A stretch of DNA of 64,000 nt, from assembly GCA_963806955.1 (NCBI GenBank), contig CAWDZG010000002.1, positions 1,302,001-1,366,000 of the forward strand, given 5' to 3'. Shown one piece after another: positions 29,417 to 38,950 of the stretch; position 1 is the first letter of the stretch, and the number at the start of each line of letters is the position of its first letter. The DNA comes from Gaiellasilicea sp963806955 (GTDB lineage Bacteria > Actinomycetota > Thermoleophilia > Gaiellales > Gaiellaceae). The position numbers and the translations under genes were made by a program. The notes under the pieces are model-generated. The model was not told the DNA's origin. It made no database searches and saw nothing but the letters and a program-made list of their open reading frames with translations.

Positions 29417-30171
29417 AGGTCTCCGCCGTCGTCGTCTCGCACGGCCATGCGGCCGAGCTCGAGCGCTCGCTGCCGGCGCTCGCGCCCCAGGTCGACGAGC
29501 TCGTCGTGATCGCCAACCTGCCGGGGAGCGTCGAGGCGATCCCGGACGGAGCGGCGCTGATCGAGAACGAACAGCCCCGCTCGTTCGCCGCGAACGTCAA
29601 CGCCGGCGTCGCGGCCACGACCGGCGAGTACGTGCTCGTCTCCAACCCGGACGCCTATCCCGAGCCGGGCGCGATCGCCGAGCTCGCCCGCTTCGCCGCG
29701 GAGCATCCGCAGGCCGGGCTCGTCGGGCCGCTCGTGCTCTGGCCGGACGGCACGTGGCAGCCGAGCCTGCGCCGCTTCCCGACCGTGCTCGGGACGGTCT
29801 GGCGCCGCACGCCCCTGCGCCTGCTCCGCGACCCGTACGAGCACCAGCGCAGCCACTACGGCACGCGCCCCGAGGAGCCCGTGCAGGGCGACTGGCTGCT
29901 CGGCGGCGCCTGCCTCCTGCTGCGCCGGCGCATGCTGGAGCAGATCGGAGGCTGGGACGCCGGCTTCCGCCACTACGTCGAGGACATCGACGTCGCCTAC
30001 CGCGCCGCGCAGGCGGGCTGGGAGCGGTGGCTCGTGCCGAGCGCGGTCGTGCGGCACGACTACGCAGCGGTGATCGACAAGCGCTTCGTCAGCCGGCACA
30101 CGCTCTGGCACCTGCGCGGGATGGCGCGCTTCCTGCGCAAGCACCCGGAGCGGCTGGCGGCGCTCCGCTAA
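29413..30171 (+). CDS. GT2 glycosyltransferase
   Basis: Intact 252-residue GT-A enzyme ending the long operon. VKVSAVVVSHGHAAELERSL, SFAANVNAGVAATTGEYVLV and SNPDAYPEPGAI are present, with NPD in the donor-binding DxD position. DWLLGGACLLLRRRMLEQIG and VEDIDVAYRAAQAGWERWLV complete the rhamnosyltransferase-like pattern. The stop overlaps the convergent GT-C gene by four bases. No terminator is visible between the two converging genes. Confidence 0.85.
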   Translation: MKVSAVVVSHGHAAELERSLPALAPQVDELVVIANLPGSVEAIPDGAALIENEQPRSFAANVNAGVAATTGEYVLVSNPDAYPEPGAIAELARFAAEHPQAGLVGPLVLWPDGTWQPSLRRFPTVLGTVWRRTPLRLLRDPYEHQRSHYGTRPEEPVQGDWLLGGACLLLRRRMLEQIGGWDAGFRHYVEDIDVAYRAAQAGWERWLVPSAVVRHDYAAVIDKRFVSRHTLWHLRGMARFLRKHPERLAALR

Positions 30172-32316
30172 GCCGCCGGAGCCGAGCGGCAGGAAGTCGA
30201 GAGCGAATCGGGCGCCGAGCTCGCGGACGTCGCCGCTCGAGCGTCGATCTCAGCGGGGACGAACGTCGGCGAGACCGTGACTTCGATGTGGTACGGGACG
30301 GCCGCGCGGATCAGGACCGGCTGCACGGCGCAGGGTGCGAGCTTCGTCTCGACCACCTCCTGCACCTCGCCGAACCCGGGCTGCTTGTCGACGACGGCGA
30401 CGCTGTCCGAGCTTGCACGGTCACGTCCGCAGTGGGGATGCCGCCACCGCACGCGCCCTGGCGCGAGAGGACGACGCGGACGAAGCCGCGCGCGACGCCC
30501 TCGTCGGGGGCGTAGCTGGGAGAACGTGGCGCGCGCACCCATCCAACCGTCCGGTGCGACTCCCGGTCTGGGCGTACCGGAAGCGCACCGGCGGCCGGAC
30601 CCGGAAGAGCGTCATGCCGCCCACGGCTCGCCGACGCCTCGCGCCGACCACCTCGACGCCGTTGCTCGTCACGACCCAGCTCACGTCGGGCGCTGGGCTG
30701 AGCGTGCCGTCGGGGGCGCCGAGGTCGGGTGAGAGCGACGGCAGCGGCGCCGATCCGTCGAGGCTCCAGATCTTCTCGATCGACGGGTTCCAGAATTCGA
30801 GCAGCCAGATCGGGTTCGCGTCGATGATCTGCTGACCGAGATAGAGCGTCGGCTCGCCGCCGGTGGCGCGGTCGACCCAGTCCACCGGCCGCGGCGAGAC
30901 GCCGTACAGGCGTTCAGCGAAAGTAGCGCCGCCGGGCGGCGTAGATCTCGGTCGTCAGCGACCACGTCGCGATCGCGCAGGCCGCGACGACGGCAACGCC
31001 GAGCCCGACTGCACGCGAGCGCAGCACTGTCCGGGCCGACGAGCGAGCGCAGCCGAGACGAGCGCGACGACGACGAGCGCGCGCTCGATCGTGCGGGCCG
31101 TCCCAGCGAGAAGTTGCGGTTCGCGAGCGCGCCGATCGCGAGACTCGGCGCCTCGAAGTACGGGTACTGGTCGAGTCGCAGCTCGGCCTTCGTGACGAGC
31201 CAGAGCGCGAGGAGGAGGCCTCCCGCGAGCGCCGGCACGCCGGCCACGGCGCCGCTCGAGCACGGCCGCCGTGCCGGCCAGCACGACCGGGACGAGGTAG
31301 ATCACGTTCCGCTCGAGGATCAGGTTCGAGAAGACCGTCGAGAGATAGGCGCCCTTGATCGCCGTGTAGGCGACGAAGGCCACCGTCGCCGCAACGCCGA
31401 CGACCACGAAGGCCCTGCCCTCGTCGGTCGCGCGGACGCGACGGGACAGGAACGCCCCCACGGTCGCCACGACCGGCAGCACGCCGAGCCCGATCGTCAT
31501 CGCCGCGAGCGCCCAGGCGCCGTAGTCGAAGACGCGGTGCTTCACGAAGCCGGTCGCCACGTACCACGCGATCGGAGCGGTGGCCGGCAGCCGCGCTGAA
31601 GACGATTGCGACTCCGGCCGACGAGCAGCGCCGCTCCGAGCCAGTCACCGGTCGTCCACGTGCTGCGCCAGCGGGCGAAGCGCTCGGTGCGCCAGCCGAG
31701 GAATCCGAGCCCGACGGCGTAGATCACCAGGAGCACGGCCAGCTCGCCGCGCACGAAGGGCGCGACCAGGCAGAGTGCGCCGGCCGCCAGCAGCCGACTG
31801 CCCGTGGGCCTGGCGACCGCCGCGGCGATCGCCCAGAGGGCGAAGCGTCGAGAACGGGATAGGCGAGCGGCTCGTCGAGCAGGATAGGGCGCGTAGGCCA
31901 GTGGCGGCGACGCGACGGCGAGGACCGCCGCGGCGAACAGGGCGTACGGGCGCGAGACGACGAAACGGGCGAGCGCGTAGGCCGGGAAGATCGCGGCGCT
32001 CATCACGAGCACGCCGAGCAGCTTGATCGCCTCCGTAGGCCGCGGACGAGCTGTCGAGCCACCACGCGGGCGCGACGAGGTAGGTGTAGAGCGATCTCGA
32101 ACCCGCGCGGCTCTCCGGCCGCGCGGGCGGCCCGGTTCGTCGCGATCGAGCGCGAGATCTGCGTGAACTCGATCTCGTCGCTGAAGATCGTCGGCGAGAC
32201 CCGGTCGCCTGCCTGCCAGGTGTACAGCGCAGCCGCGCAGAGGTAGGCGAACGCGAGGATGAACCGACCAGCCGTGGCGTCCAGCGCTCGTCCGGGCGCG
32301 TCGTCTCGGAGCTCAC
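30168..32316 (-). CDS. GT-C type membrane glycosyltransferase (frameshifted)
   Basis: Large membrane protein of about 715 residues. After helix one come RVSPTIFSDEIEFTQISRSI, with the Asp-Glu pair of GT-C enzymes, and several helices such as VLVMSAAIFPAYALARFVVS and LPVVATVGAFLSRRV. The soluble C-terminal domain contains PTLYLGQQIIDANPIWLLEF. It is a paralogue in layout of the GT-C gene at 24.3 kb. Several indels occur (about 32,085, 31,865, 31,600, 31,270, 31,040, 30,920 and 30,515). The GTG start overlaps the upstream stop by four bases. Confidence 0.7.
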
Positions 32317-34161
32317 TCGGCCGAGACCTCGACCAGCGGCGGCGGCGCGATCTCGATGCGGCGCGGACGAAGCGGCAGGAGACGCCTGCGGCCTGCGCAT
32401 GCCGCGACGGCACGGCGTCGAGCCGCTCCTGCGGCGCGATGTCCGGGATCGTGACGAGCACCTCGCCCGGACGCGCGACGCCGAGCTGGGCGCGCGAGCT
32501 CGTCGAGGCCGCCGTAGCACCGTGACGCCGAGGATCGCGGCGCCGGCGAGACGCTCGGGTTGTCGTCGAGGAAGCCGACGACGCGTGTCTCCGGCGTCTC
32601 GTTCGAGCTCCCGGACGAGGCTGCCGGCCGGAGCGGCCGGCGCCGACGATCAGGACGCGCGCGCTGCGTGCTGCGGCGTGCGGTCGAGCGCAGGTCGGGC
32701 AGCCAGCCGCAGCGCCAGGCGCGAGCCGGCCACGAGCGCGCATGCAGAGGAGCGCGTCGACGAGGAAGATCTCCAGCGGGAAGTCCGCGAACGGGCGCAG
32801 TCGCCGCGACGATCGCGATCGCGATCGGCACCGACAGCGGCGACGGCGGCCGCGATCGCGAGCAGGTCGCGCGGCGGCGCGAAACGCCAGACGCGCCGGT
32901 AGATCCCGAAGAGCGACGAAGGAGCACGTAGCGCACCGCCGAGCAGCATCGGCAGCGGCGCGAGGAAGATCGCGCGCTGCGACGCTCGGTGCCGCCGCCG
33001 TCGACGAAGAGCAGGTACGAGGCGAGGAACGAGGCGCAGATGATCGCGAAGTCGACGAGCACCTCGACGAGGCGGCGCGGCTGCGAGACGAAGGCGCGCC
33101 AGAGCGCCGGCGCCGGGCCTGTCTCGGCGAGCCGCGAGCGCTGCTCGAGGTCGCCGAGGAAGCTCGCGAACTGCACGAGGAGCGACGAACGACACGAGCA
33201 CGCCCGACCGCCGTCACGCGTGCGTCGGCGAGCACGTTGTAGGCAAGCGCCGTCGCGCCGAGCAGGGCGGCCAGCAGCGTCAGAGCCGCGACCGCCTGTT
33301 GCTCCGAGAGCCCGTAGTAGACGAGCCGGTGCGAGGAGTGGTCGGTCCCGCCCTGCGTCACCGGGCCGCCGCTCGAGCGTCCGCCGGACCGTGACGAAGC
33401 GTCGTGTCGAGGATCGGGACGGCGAGCACGAGGAGCGGCAGCGAGGATGCTCGTGAGTGTCGCGCCGGCCGTCGTCCAGCTCGATGCGAGCGCGAGCGAG
33501 GCAAGTCCGAAGCCGATCACCTGGCTGCCCGAGTCGCCCATGAAGACGCGGGCGCGGCGACCCGGCCGGAGGTTGAAGGGGAGGAAGCCGAGACAGGCCC
33601 CGCCGAGCGCGAGTGCGACAACGAGGCCGAGCTCGCCCGTGTCGCGGGCGATGGCATCGACTGCGAAGACGGCGCACGAGACGGTCGCGAGCGACGCCGC
33701 GAGACCGTCCATGTTGTCGAGCAGGTTGAAGGCGTTCGTGATCCCGACCAGCCAGAGCAGTCCGATCGCGATCGCGAGCAGGTCGTTGCCGACGATCTCG
33801 ACCGCAGGCCCCGATGCGAGCACCACCGCTCCGGCCGCGCGACCTGGGCGCCCAGCTTGGCGAGCGGCGGCAGGGTGTAGAGGTCGTCGAGCACCCCGGC
33901 CACGAAGAGGATCGCGCAGCCCGCCAGGATGCCGCCGAGCTCTGAGACTCGACATCGGCGGCCCCGACGGCGAGCACGGCGCCGACACCCGCGAGCAGGC
34001 CGGCGAAGATGCCGATCGCCACCGAACATCGGGGTCGATCGCGCGTGCCAACGCCCGCCGGAAGGATCGGCGACGAGCCGGCCCGCGACGTTCGCGCGGA
34101 GCAGGCCGGTCAGGACGAGGGCCGCGACCGAGAGCGCGGCGACCGCGGCGATCGCGTTCAC
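32313..34161 (-). CDS. WecA/MraY-like phosphosugar transferase fused to CapD-type N-terminal region (frameshifted)
   Basis: The N-terminal 330 residues are a polyprenyl-phosphate GlcNAc-1-phosphate transferase. RWHARSTPMFGG, VAGVLDDLYTLPPLAKLGAQ, NAFNLLDNMDGLAASLATVS and RVFMGDSGSQVIGFGLASLA include the catalytic Asp residues. After the last helix the chain runs on (PRRLVEVLVDFAIICASFLA) into four helices and a Rossmann domain, RVLIVGAGRSGR then VVGFLDDNPS. This is the CoA_binding_3 half of CapD/WbpM, but the catalytic dehydratase half is absent. About ten indels interrupt it, but one unbroken 80-residue frame spans the junction. GTG 34161 follows TACCCT by eight bases. Confidence 0.75.
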
Positions 34162-34169
34162 GGCAGCAA

Positions 34170-34175
34170 AGGGTA
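34170..34175 (-). promoter_or_regulatory. -10 box of a probable leaderless promoter
   Basis: TACCCT on the minus strand ends eight bases before the GTG at 34161. On the opposite strand, TACACT at 34214-34219 precedes the ABC permease GTG at 34231 by eleven bases. The 69-base gap is therefore a divergent promoter region. Confidence 0.4.
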
Positions 34176-34230
34176 GTGGAGGCCCGTCAGGCCGGGAGAC
34201 GCTCGCACGCGCCTACACTAGTTTCCGCTC

Positions 34231-35032
34231 GTGACGATCTACGCAGACCTCGTTCGTTACCGCGAGCTGTTCGGCAGCCTCTTCCGCCGCGATCTCCGGG
34301 CGAAGTACAAGGGCTCGGTGCTCGGGCTCACCTGGTCGCTCGCGCATCCGGTCGTGTTGATGCTCGTCTACCTGCTCGTCTTCAGCGTGATGCTGAAGAT
34401 CCAGACCGCCGACTACGAGCACTACTGGCTCTTCCTGCTCGCCGGCCTGCCCGTCTGGGTCTTCTTCGCGACCTCGCTCCAGTCCGCCTCGCGGAGCCTG
34501 GTCGAGAATGCCAACCTGATCCGCAAGGTTCGCTTTCCCGCGGCAGCTCGTGCCGCTCTCGATGGTGGCGACGCAGCTCGTCGGCTTCGCGGTCATGTTC
34601 ACGATCGTGGTCGCGCTGGCGGTCGGCTTCCTCCCCGAGACCCGCGACACCGTCCTGCTCGCCTTCCCGCTCGCTGCGCTCATCGTCTGCCTCGTCGCCG
34701 GGCTCGCACTCGCCGTCGCATCGCTGAACGCGCTCTACCGCGACGTCGAGCACATCGTCGCCGCGCTGCTCCTCCCCTGGTTCTTCCTCACGCCGGTGCT
34801 CTACTCGCTCGAGAGCGTCCCGGGCGTGAGCGACCACCCCAAGCTCGTCTCGCTCGTCCACTGGGGGAATCCGCTGACACCGCCGATCGAGGCCGTGCGC
34901 GACCCGCTCTTCTTCGGGGAGTTGCCCGCCGCGGGCGACACGCTCTACCTCGTCGTGGCGGCGTTCGTCGCGCTTGCGCTGGGCGCGTTCGTCTTCAGCC
35001 GCGTCGACGACCGCGTGGCAGTCGAAGTCTGA
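34231..35032 (+). CDS. ABC-2 type polysaccharide export permease, Wzm/TagG-like (one frameshift)
   Basis: Membrane component of an ABC exporter for surface glycans. The N-terminal amphipathic segment LFGSLFRRDLRAKYKGSVLG precedes six helices, as in Wzm/TagG/KpsM. SLAHPVVLMLVYLLVFSVML and LPWFFLTPVLYSLESVPGVS are typical ABC2_membrane blocks. One extra G near 34,545 (GCGGCA for GCGCA) shifts the frame; the reconstructed protein has about 266 residues. No ATPase gene is adjacent. The Wzt-like ATPase lies 2.7 kb downstream on the same strand, after hemE-hemH. The 3' end overlaps a minus-strand gene by 38 bases. Confidence 0.85.
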
Positions 35033-35811
35033 TCCGCCCGTCGAAGAGCGCGGGCTCGCCGTCGGGGGCGTAGGCCGGGAGCCCTTCGTGCTCGCCCGGC
35101 TCGAGCCCGTCGAGCAGCGACGGGAGCAGCAGCGGGTGCGCGAAGGCAGGGTTGCGGCCGCCGCCGGGCGCCCACGGGCGCAACGCGCGGTCACGGCTCT
35201 CGATCGAGCCGCCGACGGCCACGAAGCCCTCCGCGTGGGCGTCGAGGATGCGCCGGGACCAGTCCGGAGCCGGCAGCGCGCCCGCGACGAGGTGCGCCGT
35301 CGCCGCCGCGCCGTCCGTGACGAGCGGCTCCTCCTGTGCGGCGAGCGCGGCGGCCGTCTCCGCGTCCTCGCCGCCGTGGACGACGACCGCGAGGCGCCGC
35401 GCGCCGATTCGCGGCGCGACCTCCACGTCGAGCTCGAGCGCGTGCGAGCCGACCTCGGCAAACCAGAAGCGGTGCTCCTCGACGAGGTCGAAGGCGAGCC
35501 GGTAGCGGCCGGGAGGCTGCGGCGCACGCACCGTCAGCGCCGACTCCAGCTCCTCACCCGGGGCAACCGGGTGCGGGAGCGGCGTCCGCGGACCGTCCCA
35601 GACGATCGCGTTGCCGCGATCGTCCAGCCAGTGGTAGGAGAGCTGCACGCCGTCGCCGCCACGGGAGCGCCACGTCGCGGTGCCCGGCGTTCCGCAGCGA
35701 CACCCGCACAGCGGTCTCCGCGCCGGCGCGGAGCGTGGGCACGTCGTACGCGAGCCACCGCACCGCCAGCGGGCCGGGAGGGACGGGATGCTCGCCGACC
35801 GGATCCATCAC
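34995..35811 (-). CDS. Predicted beta-sandwich protein of unknown function (one frameshift)
   Basis: About 272 residues. The N-terminal 120 residues look like an Ig/CARDB-type sandwich: VRVSLRNAGTATWRSR-like text, then LSYHWLDDRGNAIVWDGPRT and PGRYRLAFDLVEEHRFWFAE. The remainder (LAVVVHGGEDAETAAALAAQ, PFAHPLLLPSLLDGLEPGEH-like) is soluble and not recognised. A single extra base near 35,675 splits it. No signal peptide is evident. It lies between the ABC permease and hemE, converging on the permease; a role in glycan export is only suggested by position. Start ATG 35811 follows TAGGCT by nine bases. Confidence 0.55.
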
Positions 35812-35831
35812 GCAGCTAGCCTACTTTCGCC

Positions 35832-36863
35832 GTGAGCGACCCTCTCCTCGTCCGCGCCGCGCGACTCGAGCCGACCGAGCGCACCCCTGTCTGGTTCATG
35901 CGCCAGGCCGGCCGCTCGCTCCCGGAGTACCGCGAGATCCGCAAGACCCACACGCTCTTCGAGGTCTGCTACGAGCCCGAGCTCTGCGCCGAGGTGACGC
36001 TGCAGCCGGTGCGCCGGCACGACGTGGACGCCGCGGTGATGTTCGCGGACATCATGCTGCCGCTGCTCGGGATGGGCGTCGAGGTGGAGCTCGTCGAGAA
36101 CGTCGGGCCGGTGATCGACAAGCCGATCCGCTCGCTCGCCGACGTCGAGCGCCTGACCGTGCCCGAGCCGGAGGAGGCAGTTCCGTTCATCCTCGAGGCG
36201 GTCTCGATCGTCCGCCGCGAGCTGCGCCCCGACCAGGCCGTGATCGGCTTCTGCGGCGGCCCCTTCACCGTCGCCGGCTATCTGATCGAGGGCAAGCCGA
36301 GCCGGGAGTTCCTGAACGTGAAGCGGATGATGTACGCAGAGCCGGCGACGTGGCATGCGCTGATGGAGAAGCTCACCGACGCGTTCTCGCGCTACATCCG
36401 CGGCAAGGTGCGCGCGGGCGCGGACGTGATCCAGCTCTTCGACTCCTGGGTCGGTGCGCTCTCGCCGGCCGACTACGCGGAGTTCGTCCAGCCGTACTCG
36501 GCGCGCATCCTCGCCGCCGTCGACTGCCCCACGATCCATTTCGGCACCGGCACCGCAACGCTGCTGGAGCAGATGCGCGACGCGGGCGGCGACGTGATCG
36601 GGCTCGACTGGCGGATCCCGCTCGACCGCGGCTGGGCCGCGATCGGTGAGGACCGCGGCGTCCAGGGCAACCTCGACGGCGCGATCCTCTTCGGCCCGTG
36701 GGAGCGGATCGAGGCGGCGACCCTCGACGTGCTCGCCCGCGCCGCCGGCCGCCCCGGCCACATCTTCAACCTCGGCCACGGCGTCATGCCCGACACCGAT
36801 CCTGACGTGCTCGGCCGCCTCCGCGCCTTCGTGCACGAGCAGACCGCCCGCGTGCCCGCATGA
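35832..36863 (+). CDS. hemE: Uroporphyrinogen decarboxylase
   Basis: HemE removes four carboxyl groups from uroporphyrinogen III to give coproporphyrinogen III in the cytoplasm. The 343-residue protein is intact and of normal length. The N-terminal PVWFMRQAGRSLPEYRE is the substrate-binding signature, and the conserved Asp of MFADIMLPLLGMG follows. IGFCGGPFTVAGYLIEGKPS and FGTGTATLLEQMRDAGGDVI are further family blocks, with GHIFNLGHGVMPDTDP at the end. Start GTG; the TGA overlaps the ATG of hemH. TAGCCT nine bases upstream is a likely -10 box. Confidence 0.97.
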   Translation: MSDPLLVRAARLEPTERTPVWFMRQAGRSLPEYREIRKTHTLFEVCYEPELCAEVTLQPVRRHDVDAAVMFADIMLPLLGMGVEVELVENVGPVIDKPIRSLADVERLTVPEPEEAVPFILEAVSIVRRELRPDQAVIGFCGGPFTVAGYLIEGKPSREFLNVKRMMYAEPATWHALMEKLTDAFSRYIRGKVRAGADVIQLFDSWVGALSPADYAEFVQPYSARILAAVDCPTIHFGTGTATLLEQMRDAGGDVIGLDWRIPLDRGWAAIGEDRGVQGNLDGAILFGPWERIEAATLDVLARAAGRPGHIFNLGHGVMPDTDPDVLGRLRAFVHEQTARVPA

Positions 36864-37751
36864 GCGTCGCGGTCGTGCTGATGGCGTACGGGTCGCCGGA
36901 CCGGCTCGAGGACGTGCCCGCCTACTACGCCGACATCCGCGGCGGCCGCCCGATCCGGCCCGAGCTGCTCGAGGACCTGGTCGAGCGCTACCGCAGGCTC
37001 GGGATCGAGGACTCGAACCCGTTGAACGAGATCACCGAGGCGACGCGCGCCGCGCTCGAGGCGGAGCTCGGGCTGCCCGTCTTCACCGGCATGCGCCACT
37101 GGCAGCCGCGGATCGCCGACGCGGCCGAGCAGGCGCTCGCGACCGGGGCGGACACGATCGTCGGCCTCGTGCTCGCGCCGCACTACTCCGGGATGTCGAT
37201 CGAGCGCTACCGCGACCAGCTCGCCGCGGCGGTCGGCGACCGGGCCGAGCTCCGCTTCGTCGAGCGGTGGGGCGACGAGCCCGGTTTCGTCGAGCTGCTC
37301 GCCGAGAGAGTTGCTCAGGGCAACTCTCTCCCCGCGCACGTCGTCTTCACCGCCCACTCGCTGCCCGCCCGGATCCTGGCCGAGGGCGACCCCTACAAGG
37401 ACGAGCTGCTCGAGACGGGGCGGCTCGTCGCCGAGCGCGCCGGGATCGCCGACTGGTCGTTCTCCTTCCAGAGCGAGTCGCCCACCGGCGAACCGTGGCT
37501 CGGGCCGGACATCCTCGATCACCTCGACGCGCTCGCGGCCGACGGCGTCCGCGCGCGTGCTCGTCTGCCCGGTCGGCTTCGTCGCCGACCACCTCGAGAT
37601 CAGGTGGGACCTCGACGTCGAGGCGCAGGAGAAGGCGGCGGAGCTCGGGCTCGAGTTGAGCCGGATCGAGCTGCCGAATGCCGACCCCGCCTTCATCCGC
37701 GTGCTCGCGGGCCTCGTCCGCCGGCACGCCGCGGTACCGTCTGCAGGGTGA
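36860..37751 (+). CDS. hemH: Ferrochelatase, coproporphyrin type (one frameshift)
   Basis: Inserts iron into the porphyrin; in Actinomycetota this enzyme normally acts on coproporphyrin III (CpfC). MSVAVVLMAYGSPDRLEDVP opens it. SNPLNEITEATRAALEAELG and HYSGMSIERYRDQLAAAVGD precede the catalytic His of VVFTAHSLPARIL, and SFSFQSESPTGEPWLGPD and VCPVGFVADHLEIRWDLD come later. One extra C near 37,549 (GTCC for GTC) shifts the frame; repaired, the protein has about 296 residues. An inverted repeat lies inside the gene at 37,304-37,330. The end overlaps the ABC ATPase start by four bases. Confidence 0.92.
37304..37330. repeat. Perfect inverted repeat inside hemH
   Basis: Left arm gagagagttgc (37304-37314), loop tcagg, right arm gcaactctctc (37320-37330). 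The 11-bp stem has no mismatch and is AT-richer than its surroundings. It encodes ERVAQGNSLP just before the catalytic-histidine strand, where related ferrochelatases have a variable loop. Confidence 0.75.
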
Positions 37752-38950
37752 AGACGGGGCAGATCCGGGTCGACGGCGTCTCGCGCCGCTTCCGGGTTCG
37801 CGCGAACGAGGCTCGCAGCCTCAAGGAGCTCTTCGTGCTCGGCGGCCGCACCGACGCGGCGGACGTGCTCGCGCTGCGCGACGTCTCGCTCGCGGTCGAG
37901 CCGGGCGAGGCCGTCGGGCTCGTCGGACGTAACGGGTCGGGCAAGTCGACGCTCCTCCGCCTGATCGCCGGGATCATCAAGCCGAGCGAGGGCACGGTCG
38001 CCGTCGGCGGGCGAATCGGCTCGCTGCTCGAGCTCGGCGCCGGCTTCCATCCGGATTTCAGCGGCCGCGAGAACGTCTTCCTGAACGGCGCCATCTACGG
38101 CCTCCGCCGCGCGCAGATTCGGGAGCGCTTCGACGAGATCGTCGCGTTCGCCGAGCTCGAGCACGCGATCGACCGGCCCGTGCGCACCTACTCGTCGGGG
38201 ATGTACATGCGACTCGGATTCGCGATTGCGGCGCATCTCGACGCGGACGTGCTTCTGCTCGACGAGGTGTTCGCCGTCGGCGACGAGGCGTTCCAGCGCA
38301 AGTGCTTCGGCAAGGTGTTCGAGTTCAAGCAGCGCGGCGGCACGATCGTGTTCGTCTCGCACGACGCGACGCAGGTGGAGCGTCTCTGCGAGCGCGCGGT
38401 GCTCCTGCGCGACGGGATGCTCGAGTTCGACGGGCCGACCCACGAGGCAATCGTCCGTTACCGCAGGGTGCTCGCCGCCGAGGCCGACCCGGCCGAGCGC
38501 GCGGCCGGGCTGCGCGAGTGGGGGACGGGCGAAGCGACGATCGCCTCGGCGCGCCTGGTCGGCGCCGGCGGCGAGGAGCGGCAGCAGTTCCTGGCCGGCG
38601 AGCCGTTCTCCCTCCGCCTGCGGATCGAGGCCGAGAACGGGATCGCGCCTCCGCGCCTCCAGCTGGAGCTGCGCGACGAGGCGGGGCTGCTCGTCGCCTC
38701 GGACGTGCTCGACACCGGCACCGTCGGCTGGGCGTCCGGCGCGCGCGAGCTCCGCTACGACGTCGACCGGCTGCCGCTCTCGGACGGCCGCTTCCACCTT
38801 CGCCTCGGCCTCGCCGACGCAGGCGGGGAGCGGCTGCTGCACTGGCTCGACGACGCCCTCGTCTTCCTCGTCTACCCGGCCGGCGAGGAGCGCGGGGTGG
38901 TCAGGCTGGAAGGGAGCTGGACCGCAGAGCAGAACTCCGGAGAGCCATGA
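37748..38950 (+). CDS. ABC exporter ATPase, Wzt/TagH-like with C-terminal domain
   Basis: ATP-binding subunit for polysaccharide export, 400 residues. Walker A is GLVGRNGSGKSTLLRLIAG. The signature is the TagH/Wzt variant RTYSSGMYMRLGFAIAAHLD in place of LSGGQ, and Walker B is DVLLLDEVFAVGDEAF with VFVSHDATQVERLCERAVLL as the H-loop. From residue 245 on, a Wzt_C-like sandwich (FSLRLRIEAENGIAPPRLQL) probably binds the glycan end. The partner is most likely the permease at 34.2 kb. GTG start overlaps the hemH stop by four bases. Confidence 0.9.
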   Translation: MKTGQIRVDGVSRRFRVRANEARSLKELFVLGGRTDAADVLALRDVSLAVEPGEAVGLVGRNGSGKSTLLRLIAGIIKPSEGTVAVGGRIGSLLELGAGFHPDFSGRENVFLNGAIYGLRRAQIRERFDEIVAFAELEHAIDRPVRTYSSGMYMRLGFAIAAHLDADVLLLDEVFAVGDEAFQRKCFGKVFEFKQRGGTIVFVSHDATQVERLCERAVLLRDGMLEFDGPTHEAIVRYRRVLAAEADPAERAAGLREWGTGEATIASARLVGAGGEERQQFLAGEPFSLRLRIEAENGIAPPRLQLELRDEAGLLVASDVLDTGTVGWASGARELRYDVDRLPLSDGRFHLRLGLADAGGERLLHWLDDALVFLVYPAGEERGVVRLEGSWTAEQNSGEP

